Assembly (NCBI RefSeq): GCF_009911795.1
Contig: NZ_CP047898.1
Span: 4,154,001 to 4,218,000 of the forward strand
DNA length: 64,000 nt
Direction: 5' to 3'
Source of the DNA: Pseudarthrobacter psychrotolerans
GTDB lineage: Bacteria > Actinomycetota > Actinomycetes > Actinomycetales > Micrococcaceae
Both the position numbers and the translations under genes were made by a program. Within the stretch, counting starts at the first letter, position 1; each line of letters starts with the position of its first letter. Positions 49,630 through 59,033 of this stretch are shown one piece after another. The notes below the pieces were generated by a model, which did no database searches, had not been told where the DNA came from, and saw only the letters and a list, made by a program, of their open reading frames with translations.

Positions 49630-50177
49630 GCCGTGGCGGCACCCCGGGGTGCTGCGCCCTTGGGTGCGGTGCCCCGTGTGGCCGTGCTTCGTGTGGCCGC
49701 CCCCCGGGCTGCCGGGCGCCGCGCTGCAGGCCTGCCGGTTCCGGAAGCGGGACGCCGCTTCGCTGGCGAGGGCTTCCGCTTCGCAGTCCCCAGCCGTCTT
49801 CCCGCGGGCCAGGCTGCGCCAAGGAACAGGACCGCCAACGTGGCCACTGCTGAGGCCGCACCCCAGTAGAAATAATTGTCCGGATCCCCGGTGGGGAGTG
49901 GTGTGCCGAAGAATGACGACTGCTCGGCGAAGGCCAGCTCCCAGGTGCTGACGAACGCCAGGGAAAAGGCAACGGTGAGGCTGGATCCCACAGCGGTGGC
50001 CACCAACGCAAAGTGGCGCCCGCGTGCAAGGACCTCCGCCACTGCCGCAATGTAGGCCAGCGCAACCAGGCCCAGGAACGTGACCATCACGGCCTCTTCC
50101 AGGGTGATGGCGGTGAGCACCAGCATGCCCAGGGCGGCGACGGCCGCGATCAAGGCGAACTTCCCGCTGTTACCCAT
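49488..50177 (-). CDS. Hypothetical membrane protein with long basic tail
   Basis: From ATG 50177 the first ~125 residues hold four membrane helices (e.g. FALIAAVAALGMLVLTAI, AVMVTFLGLVALAYIAAVAEVL, ATLAVLFLGAAWPA). The remaining ~100 are Ala/Pro/Lys/Arg-rich with repeats such as PAARRPAARGAATRS. The tail is histone-H1-like in composition, positively charged and presumably cytoplasmic, and could bind nucleic acid or membrane lipid. ATG 50198 is an alternative start. No family recognised. Confidence 0.75.
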   Translation of the reverse strand: MGNSGKFALIAAVAALGMLVLTAITLEEAVMVTFLGLVALAYIAAVAEVLARGRHFALVATAVGSSLTVAFSLAFVSTWELAFAEQSSFFGTPLPTGDPDNYFYWGAASAVATLAVLFLGAAWPAGRRLGTAKRKPSPAKRRPASGTGRPAARRPAARGAATRSTATRGTAPKGAAPRGAATAQRASGLRAPARMPAAAAKRPSSSASPVRKPAPKPGTKTGAKPAPRR

Positions 50178-50212
50178 GTGGCGCATGTGTCCAATCATCC
50201 ATGAGGCAAAAG

Positions 50213-50959
50213 CTACTTCAGCACGTAGCCGCGCATGATTGCCATGATTGCTGCAACGCTTTGGTTACGGGTGCGTTCGGGGTTATAGGTCTGCCGGTCC
50301 AGCCCCACCACAAAGCAGGCGCCAAAGATTGCGGTCTCCAGGCTGCCCCGCGAGACAGACGTATCTACGGGATGGACAGCGGCCACGTTCTCTATGGCCG
50401 TGCCGATGACCGCCAGGAGTTCAGACCGGAGCACAGCGAAGGTGTCCCGCCATTCGCTGGGAGTCCGCCAGTTTTCGCTCACCCACAAACGGGCGAAGGA
50501 CGGATAATCGGCCATAAAATCCATGGCCTGCCCGATCATTGCCTCCATGGCCACCAGCGGATCGGCCCCTGGATGCCCGGCCTCGCTGAGCAGGCGCGCC
50601 TTCAGGATGTCCACGCCGTGCCGTAGCAGCTGCGCGATCAGATCCGATTTGCTGCCGAAGTTGTAGTAGACGGTGCCCTTGGAGACGCCCGCCGCCGCGG
50701 CGATCTCGTCCACGGTGACGCCGGCTGCGCCCCGCTGGCCGATCAGCTCCATGGACGCGTCGAAGAGCTTCTGCCGGGTGGCATTGGTGCGGGCCGGGCG
50801 GAGCTTCTTCTCAGCCGGACCGTGCATGGCAAGGTCATGCCCAACAGTGTCATGCCCAACAGGGTTATCCGCGGCAGGACCATGCACGGCCGGAGCATGC
50901 CCGGCCGGACCGTGCCCAACGGGCTCAGGCACGCCAGCTCCTGGCGCGGGCTGGTTCAT
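50213..50959 (-). CDS. TetR-family regulator of the YhgE operon, with a His/Gly-rich N-terminal extension
   Basis: 248 residues from ATG 50959, which overlaps the yhgE-like stop (ATGA). Residues ~1-52 are a repetitive His/Gly/Pro/Val tail (GHGPAGHAPAVHGPA; VGHDTVGHD), unusual ahead of a TetR domain. The helix-turn-helix is at ~75-100 (VTVDEIAAAAGVSKGTVYYNF), followed by a TetR_C helical domain. It is the last gene of the three-gene unit that starts at 53696. Confidence 0.88.
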   Translation of the reverse strand: MNQPAPGAGVPEPVGHGPAGHAPAVHGPAADNPVGHDTVGHDLAMHGPAEKKLRPARTNATRQKLFDASMELIGQRGAAGVTVDEIAAAAGVSKGTVYYNFGSKSDLIAQLLRHGVDILKARLLSEAGHPGADPLVAMEAMIGQAMDFMADYPSFARLWVSENWRTPSEWRDTFAVLRSELLAVIGTAIENVAAVHPVDTSVSRGSLETAIFGACFVVGLDRQTYNPERTRNQSVAAIMAIMRGYVLK

Positions 50960-52992
50960 ACCGCGATCTCCGGCTTGAGCGTTTTGAGGGTCCAGTACTT
51001 GTGCTTCCGGACCGCAAACGTGGACATCGCCGCGCCCAGAAGCGTGTAGCCGAGCAGCCCCAGGACGGTGGGTACGATCCCGGACAGGTCCGCGCCGTAG
51101 ATGAGGTGCCGCATGCCCGTGACCACGTAGCCCATGGGCAGGATTTCGTGGACCACGTGGAGTGGCTGCGGAGTGGTCTGCCAGGGGAACGTGCCGCCCG
51201 AGGACACCAGCTGAAGCACCAGCAGGATCAGCACTACCAGCTTGCCGGGTGACCCCAGCAGCGCCACGATGCCTTGGATGATGGCGCTGAAGGCCATGGC
51301 CGCGGCCAGCATGAACAGCCACATCAGCACGGGATGCGCGGGGTTCAGGCCCAGCGCCAGATTCACCACGAGGGTCAGCAGGCTGGCCTGCACCACCGAG
51401 ACGGCCAGGAACGGAAGCCAGCCGCCGACGGCGATTTTCCAGGCCGGGGCGTTCGACGCCAGGGCCCGTTGGGTGATGGGCCGCATCGCCTGGACCAGCA
51501 TAAAGATGCCGATCCACAGGGCGAGTGTCAGGAAGAACGGTGCCAGCCCCGCGCCGTAGGAGTCAGCTTTTGCCTGGGAGACGTTGCTGACGGCAACCGG
51601 GTCAGCAATCACCTCAGAAAGGCTGCTCTTCTGCGAATCGTCGGGGTTGGGAACCTGTCCGGCTCCCTTGGCAATTTCGTCGGCCAGCGTCCGTGAGCCG
51701 TCGGCCGCGGTGCCGGCGCCCGCCTCAAGCTGCCCCGCGCCGGCGTCGAGCCTTTGCGCCCCGACGACGAGGCGTCCGGCGCCGTCCAGCGCGGACTGCT
51801 CGCCGGTGGCCAGTGTGGCCGCCCCGGTATGGAGCTGGTCAGCGCCACCGGAGGCCTGGACAATGGCGTCCTTCAGCGCAGGGGTGGCCGTTGCCAGCTG
51901 GGCTGCGCCGACGCTCACAGCCTCGGAGCCGTCGGCCAGCTGCTGGATCTGGCCGGCGTCGGTCTGGATCCGGGCCTTCGCTGCGGCCACGGGGCTGGAG
52001 GCAGCCACAGCATCGAAGTCGGCCAGGATCTTGTCGGCCTGCACTTGGGTGATCGCTTCGGACGCGACCAGGCGGGCATTCGATTCGATCACGCGCGTCC
52101 GGAGCCCCTGGTCCGTGGCATCAAGCTGCGTGACGACGTCCTTGACCTTGGTGTTCAGCTGAGCGTTCCCCGCGGCCACCTGGGCCGCGCCGTTGGCCAG
52201 CGTCTGGGTGTCCGTGGGCAGGGTGGCGGTCTTGTCCTTCAGGACGGAGAGCCCGCTGCTGAGCTGCCCGGCGCCGTCGGTCAGCTGGTTGGCGCCGTCA
52301 CGTAATTTCAGCTGCCCGTTGTAGAGCTCGCCCGCTCCTGCGCTGAGCTCGCTGGTGCCCGTATGCAGGGTGACGGTCCCGTCGCGGAGGGTGGCCACAC
52401 CGTCCGCCAGCTGCCCGGCGCCGTCTGCGGCTTTGAGCATCTGGGCGTGGATGGTGCCGAAGCCGCTGAGCAGCTGGGTCGCCGTCTCTTCGCCCACTTC
52501 CTTGGCCACAGTTGTGTGCACCGCCGTGGTCAGCTTGTCCACGATGGTGCTCAGCAGGTAGTTGTTGGCATCGTTGGTGGTGACGTTCAGCATCGCCTGG
52601 CTGGCCGAATCGAAGCTGCCGGGTGACACCAGGTTGGTTGAGAATTCCGCGGGGATTTTCAGTGCAAATGCGTACTTGCCGCTGCTGACGCCTGCATCCG
52701 CCTCGGCCGCCGTGGGGACGGACTGCCAGTTGAAGACGTTGCCCTCCACCAGGCCGTCCGCGACCTTCTTGCCCGCCTGGAGTTCGGTGCCGTCGCTGGA
52801 CGTGGCACCGGTGTCTTCCACCACGAGGGCGGCGTCGATCTGGTTCAGGTTCCCGTAGGGATTCCAGTTGGCGTACAGGTACACGGCCCCGTACAGGAGC
52901 GGCACCATGATCAGGGCCAGAATGGTCAGCTTCGGCAGCAACCCGCTGGTCATTCGCTTGAGTTCGGAACGGGCCAGCCGCAGCACGGTCAC
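50956..52992 (-). CDS. YhgE/Pip-family membrane protein
   Basis: 678 residues. One N-terminal membrane helix, a large extracytoplasmic region (~45-420) of heptad-like coiled-coil repeats of the type GAGQLxxGAxxLxxG, and five to six C-terminal helices forming an ABC2-type membrane domain. The Gly/Ala/Leu repeat domain is diagnostic (as in phage-infection protein and ESX-linked relatives). Pairs with the ATPase-like gene that overlaps its start. Confidence 0.9.
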   Translation of the reverse strand: MTVLRLARSELKRMTSGLLPKLTILALIMVPLLYGAVYLYANWNPYGNLNQIDAALVVEDTGATSSDGTELQAGKKVADGLVEGNVFNWQSVPTAAEADAGVSSGKYAFALKIPAEFSTNLVSPGSFDSASQAMLNVTTNDANNYLLSTIVDKLTTAVHTTVAKEVGEETATQLLSGFGTIHAQMLKAADGAGQLADGVATLRDGTVTLHTGTSELSAGAGELYNGQLKLRDGANQLTDGAGQLSSGLSVLKDKTATLPTDTQTLANGAAQVAAGNAQLNTKVKDVVTQLDATDQGLRTRVIESNARLVASEAITQVQADKILADFDAVAASSPVAAAKARIQTDAGQIQQLADGSEAVSVGAAQLATATPALKDAIVQASGGADQLHTGAATLATGEQSALDGAGRLVVGAQRLDAGAGQLEAGAGTAADGSRTLADEIAKGAGQVPNPDDSQKSSLSEVIADPVAVSNVSQAKADSYGAGLAPFFLTLALWIGIFMLVQAMRPITQRALASNAPAWKIAVGGWLPFLAVSVVQASLLTLVVNLALGLNPAHPVLMWLFMLAAAMAFSAIIQGIVALLGSPGKLVVLILLVLQLVSSGGTFPWQTTPQPLHVVHEILPMGYVVTGMRHLIYGADLSGIVPTVLGLLGYTLLGAAMSTFAVRKHKYWTLKTLKPEIAV

Positions 52993-53696
52993 TTGGCATC
53001 CTCGGTTTCGAGTAAGAGAGCTTCTGTTTCTTCGTCTGTCAGGTCAGGTTCATCAGGCGCTTCGTCGACGTCCGGGACGGCGTTGCCGATCACCGTGGCC
53101 GGCCCCGTCCACCCTGCCGGGAGGGCAGTCACGGTGACGACGACGGCGAGCGGCCTGCCGGCGTCGTGCGCCAGCTCCTCAAGCCGCGGGAGCCAGTCCG
53201 CAGCGTGGGCACCGTGCCTGTCGGGGGAGTCCACCACCAGGAGGTCGGTGTGCGGGTTGGCGAGGGCAAGGGCCGTGAGCAGTTCAATACGCCGGTCCGG
53301 CGCCAGCTGTTCCGTCCACAGGTCCGCGATGTCCTCGAAGCTGTTGACTTTGAGCCAGGGTTTGCTGAGGAGCGCGCCCCGGTAGCGGCGGGGGATCAGC
53401 GCGAGGTCCTCGGTGACAAGGTCGCGGACGCTGAGGTGCTGCTCGGGTTCGTTCACGTTGGGGGAATCCACAAGGGCGCTCGCGAGCCTGAGGGATTTGG
53501 TGCGTTCGTTGGCGTCCCACGCGATCCGGCCGCCAGTGGGTTTCATGCGCCCGCTGATGGTCAGGGCCAGGGCTGTCCGCTGGTCCTGGCGTTCGGCGGT
53601 AACGAGGAGGAGTTCACCCCGGCCGACCCGCAGAGAGGTGGGCGGGAGCAAATCGTCGCGCCGGCCTTTCACAAGGAGCTGCTGTACGGAGAGCAA
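52989..53696 (-). CDS. Degenerate ABC ATPase-like protein
   Basis: 235 residues with ABC-ATPase outline but missing chemistry. The Walker A site reads TAERQDQRTALA with no GKS/T, the signature LSGGQ is replaced by LAPDRRIELLTALALA, and Walker B LLVVDSPDR keeps one Asp but lacks the catalytic Glu. Overlaps the YhgE-like gene by four bases. Probably a structural or regulatory subunit that binds but does not hydrolyse nucleotide. First gene after the operator. Confidence 0.8.
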   Translation of the reverse strand: MLSVQQLLVKGRRDDLLPPTSLRVGRGELLLVTAERQDQRTALALTISGRMKPTGGRIAWDANERTKSLRLASALVDSPNVNEPEQHLSVRDLVTEDLALIPRRYRGALLSKPWLKVNSFEDIADLWTEQLAPDRRIELLTALALANPHTDLLVVDSPDRHGAHAADWLPRLEELAHDAGRPLAVVVTVTALPAGWTGPATVIGNAVPDVDEAPDEPDLTDEETEALLLETEDAK

Positions 53697-53737
53697 GAAT
53701 GGCCTTTCGACGGGGTATGTCCGCCTCCATCCTAACT

Positions 53738-53755
53738 GAACTGACTGGTCAGTTC
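53738..53755. promoter_or_regulatory. TetR-type palindromic operator
   Basis: GAACTGAC-TG-GTCAGTTC, perfect 8-bp arms, 42 bases upstream of the ATPase-like gene. Typical of TetR regulators of YhgE/Pip operons, so the TetR protein encoded last in the operon is the likely binder. Confidence 0.85.
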
Positions 53756-53778
53756 AAATAGCGTCGGCAAGTGGGCCA

Positions 53779-53801
53779 GCGCGAACGGGCGCTTGCGGCC
53801 C
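53779..53801 (+). repeat. Solitary copy of the 23-bp dispersed repeat
   Basis: Begins GCGCGAACGGGCGCTTG and ends GGCCC, matching the motif flanking the HNH gene. Located between the YhgE operon and the convergent end of the reductase gene. Confidence 0.6.
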
Positions 53802-53805
53802 CGCC

Positions 53806-55329
53806 TTACAAGCCGTACTTCTCCAGGAGCCGCAGCCACACCTCGCTGACGGTGGGAAACGAGGGCACGGCATGCCACAGCCGCTCCAGCGGGACCTCGC
53901 CCACCACGGCAATGGTGGCGGCGTGCAGCAACTCACCCACGTCCGGGCCCGCGAAAGTGGCGCCGAGAAGAACCCTGCGGTCCTCATCCACCACCAGTTG
54001 CGCCCAGCCCTCGTAGTGTTCGGAGTGCAGGGACGAACCCGACACCTCGATGGGCAGCTCCACGGACGACACGTTGTAGCCGTCCTGCTTCGCCTGCTCT
54101 ACAGTGCGCCCCACGGCGGCCAGTTCGGGATCGGTGAACACCACGCTTGGCACGGCGTGCTGGTTGGCGGTCTGCGCGTACCGGCTCCAGGCCGCCGGTG
54201 CACCGCGGAGCTCGCCCTTGGCACGGGCGGCGATGGCGTCACCCGTAGCCCGGGCCTCGTACTTGCCCTGGTGCGTGAAAAAGTTCCTGCCGGCGGCGTC
54301 GCCAACAGCGTAGAGCCAGGAATTCTCTCCCTCCGAGCGCTTCTCGCCGTTCGCGTCCTCGGTGCCCGCGGCGCCCTGCAGGCTCCGAACGCCCTGGACT
54401 AGGCCAGTGGAGTCGGTGGTGAGTTTCAGGGCCTGCCCGTCCCGGGCCTCGAAGCCCAGGCTTTCCAGCCCAAGCCCTTCAAGGGCGGGATGCCGGCCGG
54501 TTGAAACGAGCACCTTGTCCGCAGTGACGGTGGTTCGGCCGCCCGGCGTCGGGTCCTTAAGGGTCAGGGTGAAGGTGCCGTCGTCGTTTTCCCGGACATT
54601 TTCGGTGGACGTGTTGAGGCGGACCGCCACGCCGTCCGCGCGCAGCCCTGCGGCCACAAGTTTGGTGGCCTCTGCAGGGAAGGTGCCCAGCAGTCCGCTC
54701 CTGGCCACCAGCGTCACGTCCGAGCCCAGGCGCGCAAATGCCTGCGCCAGCTCGGTGCCCGCTACGCCGCCGCCGATCACGGCCAGGCGCTCCGGCACCT
54801 CCTTGGCCGAGGTGGCTTCGCGGGTGCCCCAGACCTGCAGATCCGCCAGCCCATCGATGGGAGGTGCGGTTGGTGTGGAGCCGGTGGCCAGTACGACGGC
54901 GTGACGCGCCTTCAGCTCGTAAGTGTTGCCGTCCAGCCCGGCTACTTCAACAGTGCGCGGCGCTTTGATCCAGCCGTGGCCACGGATCAGCTCGATCCCT
55001 GTGTCCTCCAGCCATTTGACCTGGCTGTCGTCTTGCCAGTTGGCGGTGAAATAGTCCCTGCGCTTAAGGACCGCGGCTGCATCCAGTGTCAGGGTGACGG
55101 CTTCCACTGCGCCGGGCACAGACTGTGCGCCGTGCAGGGCTGTGCCTGGTCGGAGCAGGGCTTTGGACGGCATGCAGGCCCAGTAGGAGCATTCGCCGCC
55201 CACCAGTTCGGCTTCAATGACAACAGCCGTCAGGCCGCCCTGGACCACGCGGTCGGCGACGTTTTCCCCTACGGCGCCGGCGCCGATCACAATGACATCG
55301 AATTCACGTTGCAGCGGCTCAGGCGTCAT
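53806..55329 (-). CDS. NAD(P)/FAD-dependent disulfide oxidoreductase (Lpd/MerA-like)
   Basis: 507 residues. FAD fold IGAGAVGENVADRV near the start. The redox-active Cys pair is spaced C-x4-C in GGECSYWACMPSK (~46-58), NAD domain IGGGVAGTELAQAF, dimerisation domain from ~370. The dimer-interface His-Pro-Glu of true lipoamide dehydrogenases is not evident. Belongs to the broad disulfide-reductase family (mycothione, dihydrolipoamide or unknown). Confidence 0.88.
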   Translation of the reverse strand: MTPEPLQREFDVIVIGAGAVGENVADRVVQGGLTAVVIEAELVGGECSYWACMPSKALLRPGTALHGAQSVPGAVEAVTLTLDAAAVLKRRDYFTANWQDDSQVKWLEDTGIELIRGHGWIKAPRTVEVAGLDGNTYELKARHAVVLATGSTPTAPPIDGLADLQVWGTREATSAKEVPERLAVIGGGVAGTELAQAFARLGSDVTLVARSGLLGTFPAEATKLVAAGLRADGVAVRLNTSTENVRENDDGTFTLTLKDPTPGGRTTVTADKVLVSTGRHPALEGLGLESLGFEARDGQALKLTTDSTGLVQGVRSLQGAAGTEDANGEKRSEGENSWLYAVGDAAGRNFFTHQGKYEARATGDAIAARAKGELRGAPAAWSRYAQTANQHAVPSVVFTDPELAAVGRTVEQAKQDGYNVSSVELPIEVSGSSLHSEHYEGWAQLVVDEDRRVLLGATFAGPDVGELLHAATIAVVGEVPLERLWHAVPSFPTVSEVWLRLLEKYGL

Positions 55330-55413
55330 TCGTCCAGCCTACGCCCGCCTCCCTCGAGGCGGGGAGTGCCGCCGTCGTCAAACCGGTGACGCAGAACTGC
55401 TTAACTTAATGAC

Positions 55414-55447
55414 AAAAGGCCCGTACCGGCGAACCGATACGGGCCTT
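55414..55447 (-). terminator. Terminator of tRNA-Arg
   Basis: AAAGGCCCGTACCGG and the near-complementary CCGATACGGGCCTTT, with TTTTGTCATT following on the minus strand, seven bases beyond the tRNA. Confidence 0.85.
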
Positions 55448-55453
55448 TCTCTG

Positions 55454-55527
<74 letters not shown>

Positions 55528-55802
55528 ATCTTGTGTTTCGCGGAGTTTCTTGCTCCCCGAACCTCGAATTACTTTACGCGAGGGTGGCCCGGAGTACCAA
55601 ATCGAGGAGCGTGTAATCTAGCCGACTAGACCGGTCTAGGTGACCTTCGTCACTTAAATTCAACCGTTCATGCGCAGTTTCCTTGAATTTGCGCGGTTTT
55701 CGTCTCCAGCGATCACGAACGTGCACGATTGGCCCGGCTTGGGGCCCTTGGGCGGCCAATAGCATTTAGTCCACACCGATGAACCCGAGGAAGGGAACCG
55801 CA

Positions 55803-57629
55803 ATGGGCGATCTCGCAAGACTGCCGCTGCTTGAGAAAGCACCCACTACACATGCTGGCCTGCTGGCATGGGTCGAAGAGGTTGCAGAACTTACTCAGCC
55901 GGACCGCATCCACTGGGTTGACGGTACCGAAGAGGAAAACACGCGACTCACCGACGAACTCGTCGCAGCAGGAACGCTGACGCGCTTGAACCAGGAGCTC
56001 TTCCCCAACTCATTCGCTGCATTCTCTGATCCCGCGGACGTTGCCCGTGTGGAAGAACAGACCTACATCTGCTCCGAGAAGGAGCACGACGCAGGCTTCA
56101 CCAATAACTGGATGGCCCCGGCCGAGATGAAGCAGAAGCTGCACGGGCTGTTTGCCGGCTCCATGCGCGGCCGCACCATGTACGTCATCCCGTTCGTGAT
56201 GGGCCACCTCGATGCCGAAGATCCCAAGTTCGGCGTCGAGATTACCGACAGTGCCTACGTTGTTGCCTCGATGCGCATCATGGCCCGCATCGGCACCGAC
56301 GTGCTGAACCGCATCACCGAGACGAACGCCTTCTTCGTGCCGGCCCTGCACTCCCTGGGTGCACCGCTGGAAGCCGGCCAGGCGGACGTGCCGTGGCCGT
56401 GCAACCCGGACAAGTGGATCGTGCACTTCCCCGAGGAACGCTCCATCTGGTCCTACGGCTCCGGCTACGGCGGCAACGCCCTGCTGGGCAAGAAGTGCTA
56501 CGCCCTGCGTATCGCCTCCGTGATGGCCCGGGACGAAGGCTGGCTGGCCGAGCATATGCTCATCCTGAAGCTGACTTCGCCCGAGCAGAAGACGTACTAC
56601 GTCTCGGCTGCCTTCCCGTCCGCCTGCGGCAAGACCAACCTCGCGCTGCTCGATCCCACCATCGAAGGCTGGAAGGTGGAAACCCTGGGTGACGACATCA
56701 CCTGGATGCGCTTCGGCAAGGAAGGCGAGCTCCGCGCCGTCAACCCCGAGGCCGGCCTGTTCGGCGTGGCTCCGGGCACCGGCTGGGGCACCAACCCGAA
56801 CGCGATGCGCGCCATCGCCAAGGGCAACAGTGTCTTCACCAACGTCGCACTGACCGACGACGGCGGCGTGTGGTGGGAGGGCATGACCGAGGAAGTGCCC
56901 GCGCACCTCACCGACTGGCAGGGCAACTCCTGGACCCCGGACTCGGACAAGCCCGCGGCCCACCCGAACTCGCGCTTCTGCACCCCCATCGACCAGATCG
57001 ACATGCTGGCCGAGGAGTACAACAGCCCCGACGGTGTGGAGCTTTCCGCGATCCTGTTCGGTGGCCGCCGCAAGACCACCATCCCGCTGGTCACCGAGGC
57101 CCGCAGCTGGTCAAACGGCATCTTCATGGGCTCCACGCTGTCCTCGGAGACCACTGCCGCTGCGGCCGGAGCGGTAGGCGTTGTCCGCCGCGACCCCATG
57201 GCCATGCTGCCCTTCATCGGCTACGACGCAGGCGACTACCTGAACCACTGGGTCAACCTGTCCGCCAAGGGCAACCCGGAACGCCTGCCCAAGATCTTCC
57301 TGGTCAACTGGTTCCGCCGTACGGCCGAGGGCGGCTTCGCCTGGCCTGGCTTCGGAGACAACGCCCGCGTCCTCAAGTGGGCCATTGAGCGCCTGGAAGG
57401 CAAGGCAGACGCCGTCGAGACGCCGATCGGTTTTGTTCCCACCGGCGAATCCATCGACCTCAAGGGCCTGGACATGACGCCCGCCCAGGTCGAGGAAGCT
57501 GTTCGCGTTGACCCGGCCGAGTGGGCCACCGAGCTCGCGTCCATCGAGGAGTGGTTCGCCAACTTCGGCGATTCCCTCCCCGAGGCGCTGCAGTCCGAGC
57601 TTGCCGGCCTGAAGTCCCGCCTGGGCTGA
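55803..57629 (+). CDS. pckG: Phosphoenolpyruvate carboxykinase (GTP)
   Basis: 608 residues, normal for the GTP-dependent enzyme. Converts oxaloacetate and GTP to PEP, CO2 and GDP in gluconeogenesis. P-loop [12 protein letters not shown] (with the essential Cys), [16 protein letters not shown] (key part [10 protein letters not shown]), metal site [10 protein letters not shown] and [13 protein letters not shown] 55803 follows GAGGAAGGGAA. Monocistronic, with a strong terminator. Confidence 0.97.
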   Translation: MGDLARLPLLEKAPTTHAGLLAWVEEVAELTQPDRIHWVDGTEEENTRLTDELVAAGTLTRLNQELFPNSFAAFSDPADVARVEEQTYICSEKEHDAGFTNNWMAPAEMKQKLHGLFAGSMRGRTMYVIPFVMGHLDAEDPKFGVEITDSAYVVASMRIMARIGTDVLNRITETNAFFVPALHSLGAPLEAGQADVPWPCNPDKWIVHFPEERSIWSYGSGYGGNALLGKKCYALRIASVMARDEGWLAEHMLILKLTSPEQKTYYVSAAFPSACGKTNLALLDPTIEGWKVETLGDDITWMRFGKEGELRAVNPEAGLFGVAPGTGWGTNPNAMRAIAKGNSVFTNVALTDDGGVWWEGMTEEVPAHLTDWQGNSWTPDSDKPAAHPNSRFCTPIDQIDMLAEEYNSPDGVELSAILFGGRRKTTIPLVTEARSWSNGIFMGSTLSSETTAAAAGAVGVVRRDPMAMLPFIGYDAGDYLNHWVNLSAKGNPERLPKIFLVNWFRRTAEGGFAWPGFGDNARVLKWAIERLEGKADAVETPIGFVPTGESIDLKGLDMTPAQVEEAVRVDPAEWATELASIEEWFANFGDSLPEALQSELAGLKSRLG

Positions 57630-57643
57630 ACGTTCCAGAAAGT

Positions 57644-57693
57644 ACGACGGCGGCCCCGCACCTTTTGCAAGAAAGGTGCGGGGCCGCCGTCGT
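57644..57693. terminator. Strong terminator between pckG and hmp
   Basis: 22-bp perfectly paired arms (57644-57665 and 57672-57693; core GGCGGCCCCGCACC) with a six-base loop. It serves both the pckG transcript and the convergent hmp transcript. Confidence 0.9.
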
Positions 57694-57733
57694 TCCCCAC
57701 CGGCCCCCTGGCGGCGTGGGCCCATCCATGTAT

Positions 57734-58894
57734 CTAGCTGGCGAGCCAGATGTCCGGTCCGAAGACCTCGTAGTGGATCTTTGTGGCGGGGATGCCGGCG
57801 TTGATGGCCTCGTTGCGTATGTGCTTCATAAACGGCAGCGGCCCGCACAGGTACAGGGAGGCATTGGCCGGGAGGTCCACTTCGCGCAGCGACATGAACC
57901 CCTCGTTGGCCCCGGCGCGTGGCTCTTCAAGCCACAGCGTGAGTTCCGCGCCGTCCAGGCGTTCGACGTCGTCCGTCATCTGACCGCGGAGTGCCCAGTT
58001 GTCGAGGGTGCTTTCCGCGTGCAGCACCAGCACCTGCCGCTCGGAGCCCGACTCCGCGAGTGACCGGAGGATCGACGCCGTGGGCGTGCAGCCGATGCCG
58101 GCCGATGCAAGGACCACCGGACCGTCGCCGTCCTTGAGGGTGATCTCGCCGTACGGGTTGGAGAGTTCCAGGATGTCACCGACTCCGACGCCGCGGTGCA
58201 GCACCGGGGACACCTCGCCGTCGTCGTCCAGCTTGGTGGTGAAGGTGCGGCCGGTGCCGGCGTCATCGGAGAGTGAGTACTGCCGGACCTGGCGCAACCC
58301 GTCCGGGAGTTGCACCTTGACGCTCACGTACTGGCCGGGCAGCGCGCGGGTGATGGGGGTGTCGTCCGCGGGTTCAAGGGTGAAGGTCATGGCGCCGGTG
58401 CCCGCAAAAGTCTTGGAGGCGACCCGCCAGGGGGTCCACATTTTGTCGTTCGCCTGGATGGCGTAGAGGCCCTTTTCGATCTTGATCAGGGCATCGGCCA
58501 TCAGCCAGTACACCTCGGTCCAGGCCTCGGCGATCTCCGGGGTGATGACCTCGGCCAAGTCCTCCGCGATGGCCGCGAAGAGGTGCTCGTAGACCACCTG
58601 GTACTGGGGCTCGGTGATGCCGAGCGACGCGTGCCGGTGCGCTATGCGGGAAAGCACGGTTTCGGGGAGGGTGCCCGGGTTGTTGACCAGGTGCGTGGCG
58701 AAAGCGGCGATGCTTCCGGCCAGCGCCTGCTGCTGGTCGCCCGAGCGCTGGTTGGAGCGGCTGAACAGGCCATCCAACAGTTCCGGGTGGGCGGCGAACA
58801 GCCGTGCATAGAACTTGGGAGTGATGGCGCCGATCCTGGAACCGACGAGCGGCAGGGTGGCCTCAATGACGGGGCGGGATTTGTCCGAGAGCAT
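57734..58894 (-). CDS. hmp: Flavohemoglobin (nitric oxide dioxygenase)
   Basis: 386 residues. Globin domain with proximal His88 in RIAHRHASLGI, FAD domain with RQYSLSDD (~210), NAD domain ASAGIGCTP (~268-276), and a C-terminal CGPLPFM. Oxidises NO to nitrate using O2, NADH and FAD/heme. Downstream of nsrR in the same direction with its own operator-bearing promoter. Confidence 0.95.
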   Translation of the reverse strand: MLSDKSRPVIEATLPLVGSRIGAITPKFYARLFAAHPELLDGLFSRSNQRSGDQQQALAGSIAAFATHLVNNPGTLPETVLSRIAHRHASLGITEPQYQVVYEHLFAAIAEDLAEVITPEIAEAWTEVYWLMADALIKIEKGLYAIQANDKMWTPWRVASKTFAGTGAMTFTLEPADDTPITRALPGQYVSVKVQLPDGLRQVRQYSLSDDAGTGRTFTTKLDDDGEVSPVLHRGVGVGDILELSNPYGEITLKDGDGPVVLASAGIGCTPTASILRSLAESGSERQVLVLHAESTLDNWALRGQMTDDVERLDGAELTLWLEEPRAGANEGFMSLREVDLPANASLYLCGPLPFMKHIRNEAINAGIPATKIHYEVFGPDIWLAS

Positions 58895-58939
58895 GTGTAC
58901 TCCTGCGATAGGGGACCGGGTTTCGTCCGGTCAATATGA

Positions 58940-58962
58940 ATACTGACATTTGAAATGCGTAT
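58940..58962 (-). promoter_or_regulatory. Candidate NsrR operator of hmp
   Basis: ATAC-N3-CATTT-G-AAATG-N2-TAT: an AT-rich inverted repeat centred at 58952, similar to NsrR sites in Gram-positives (CATTT-N-AAATG core), 46 bases upstream of the hmp start where it would overlap the promoter. Confidence 0.7.
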
Positions 58963-59033
58963 ATTCGTACCTCAAGTTCTACACCTCGTAGAAGTTGGAA
59001 TCAAATCGGTGGGGATGTGGGCGCGGCGCCTGG

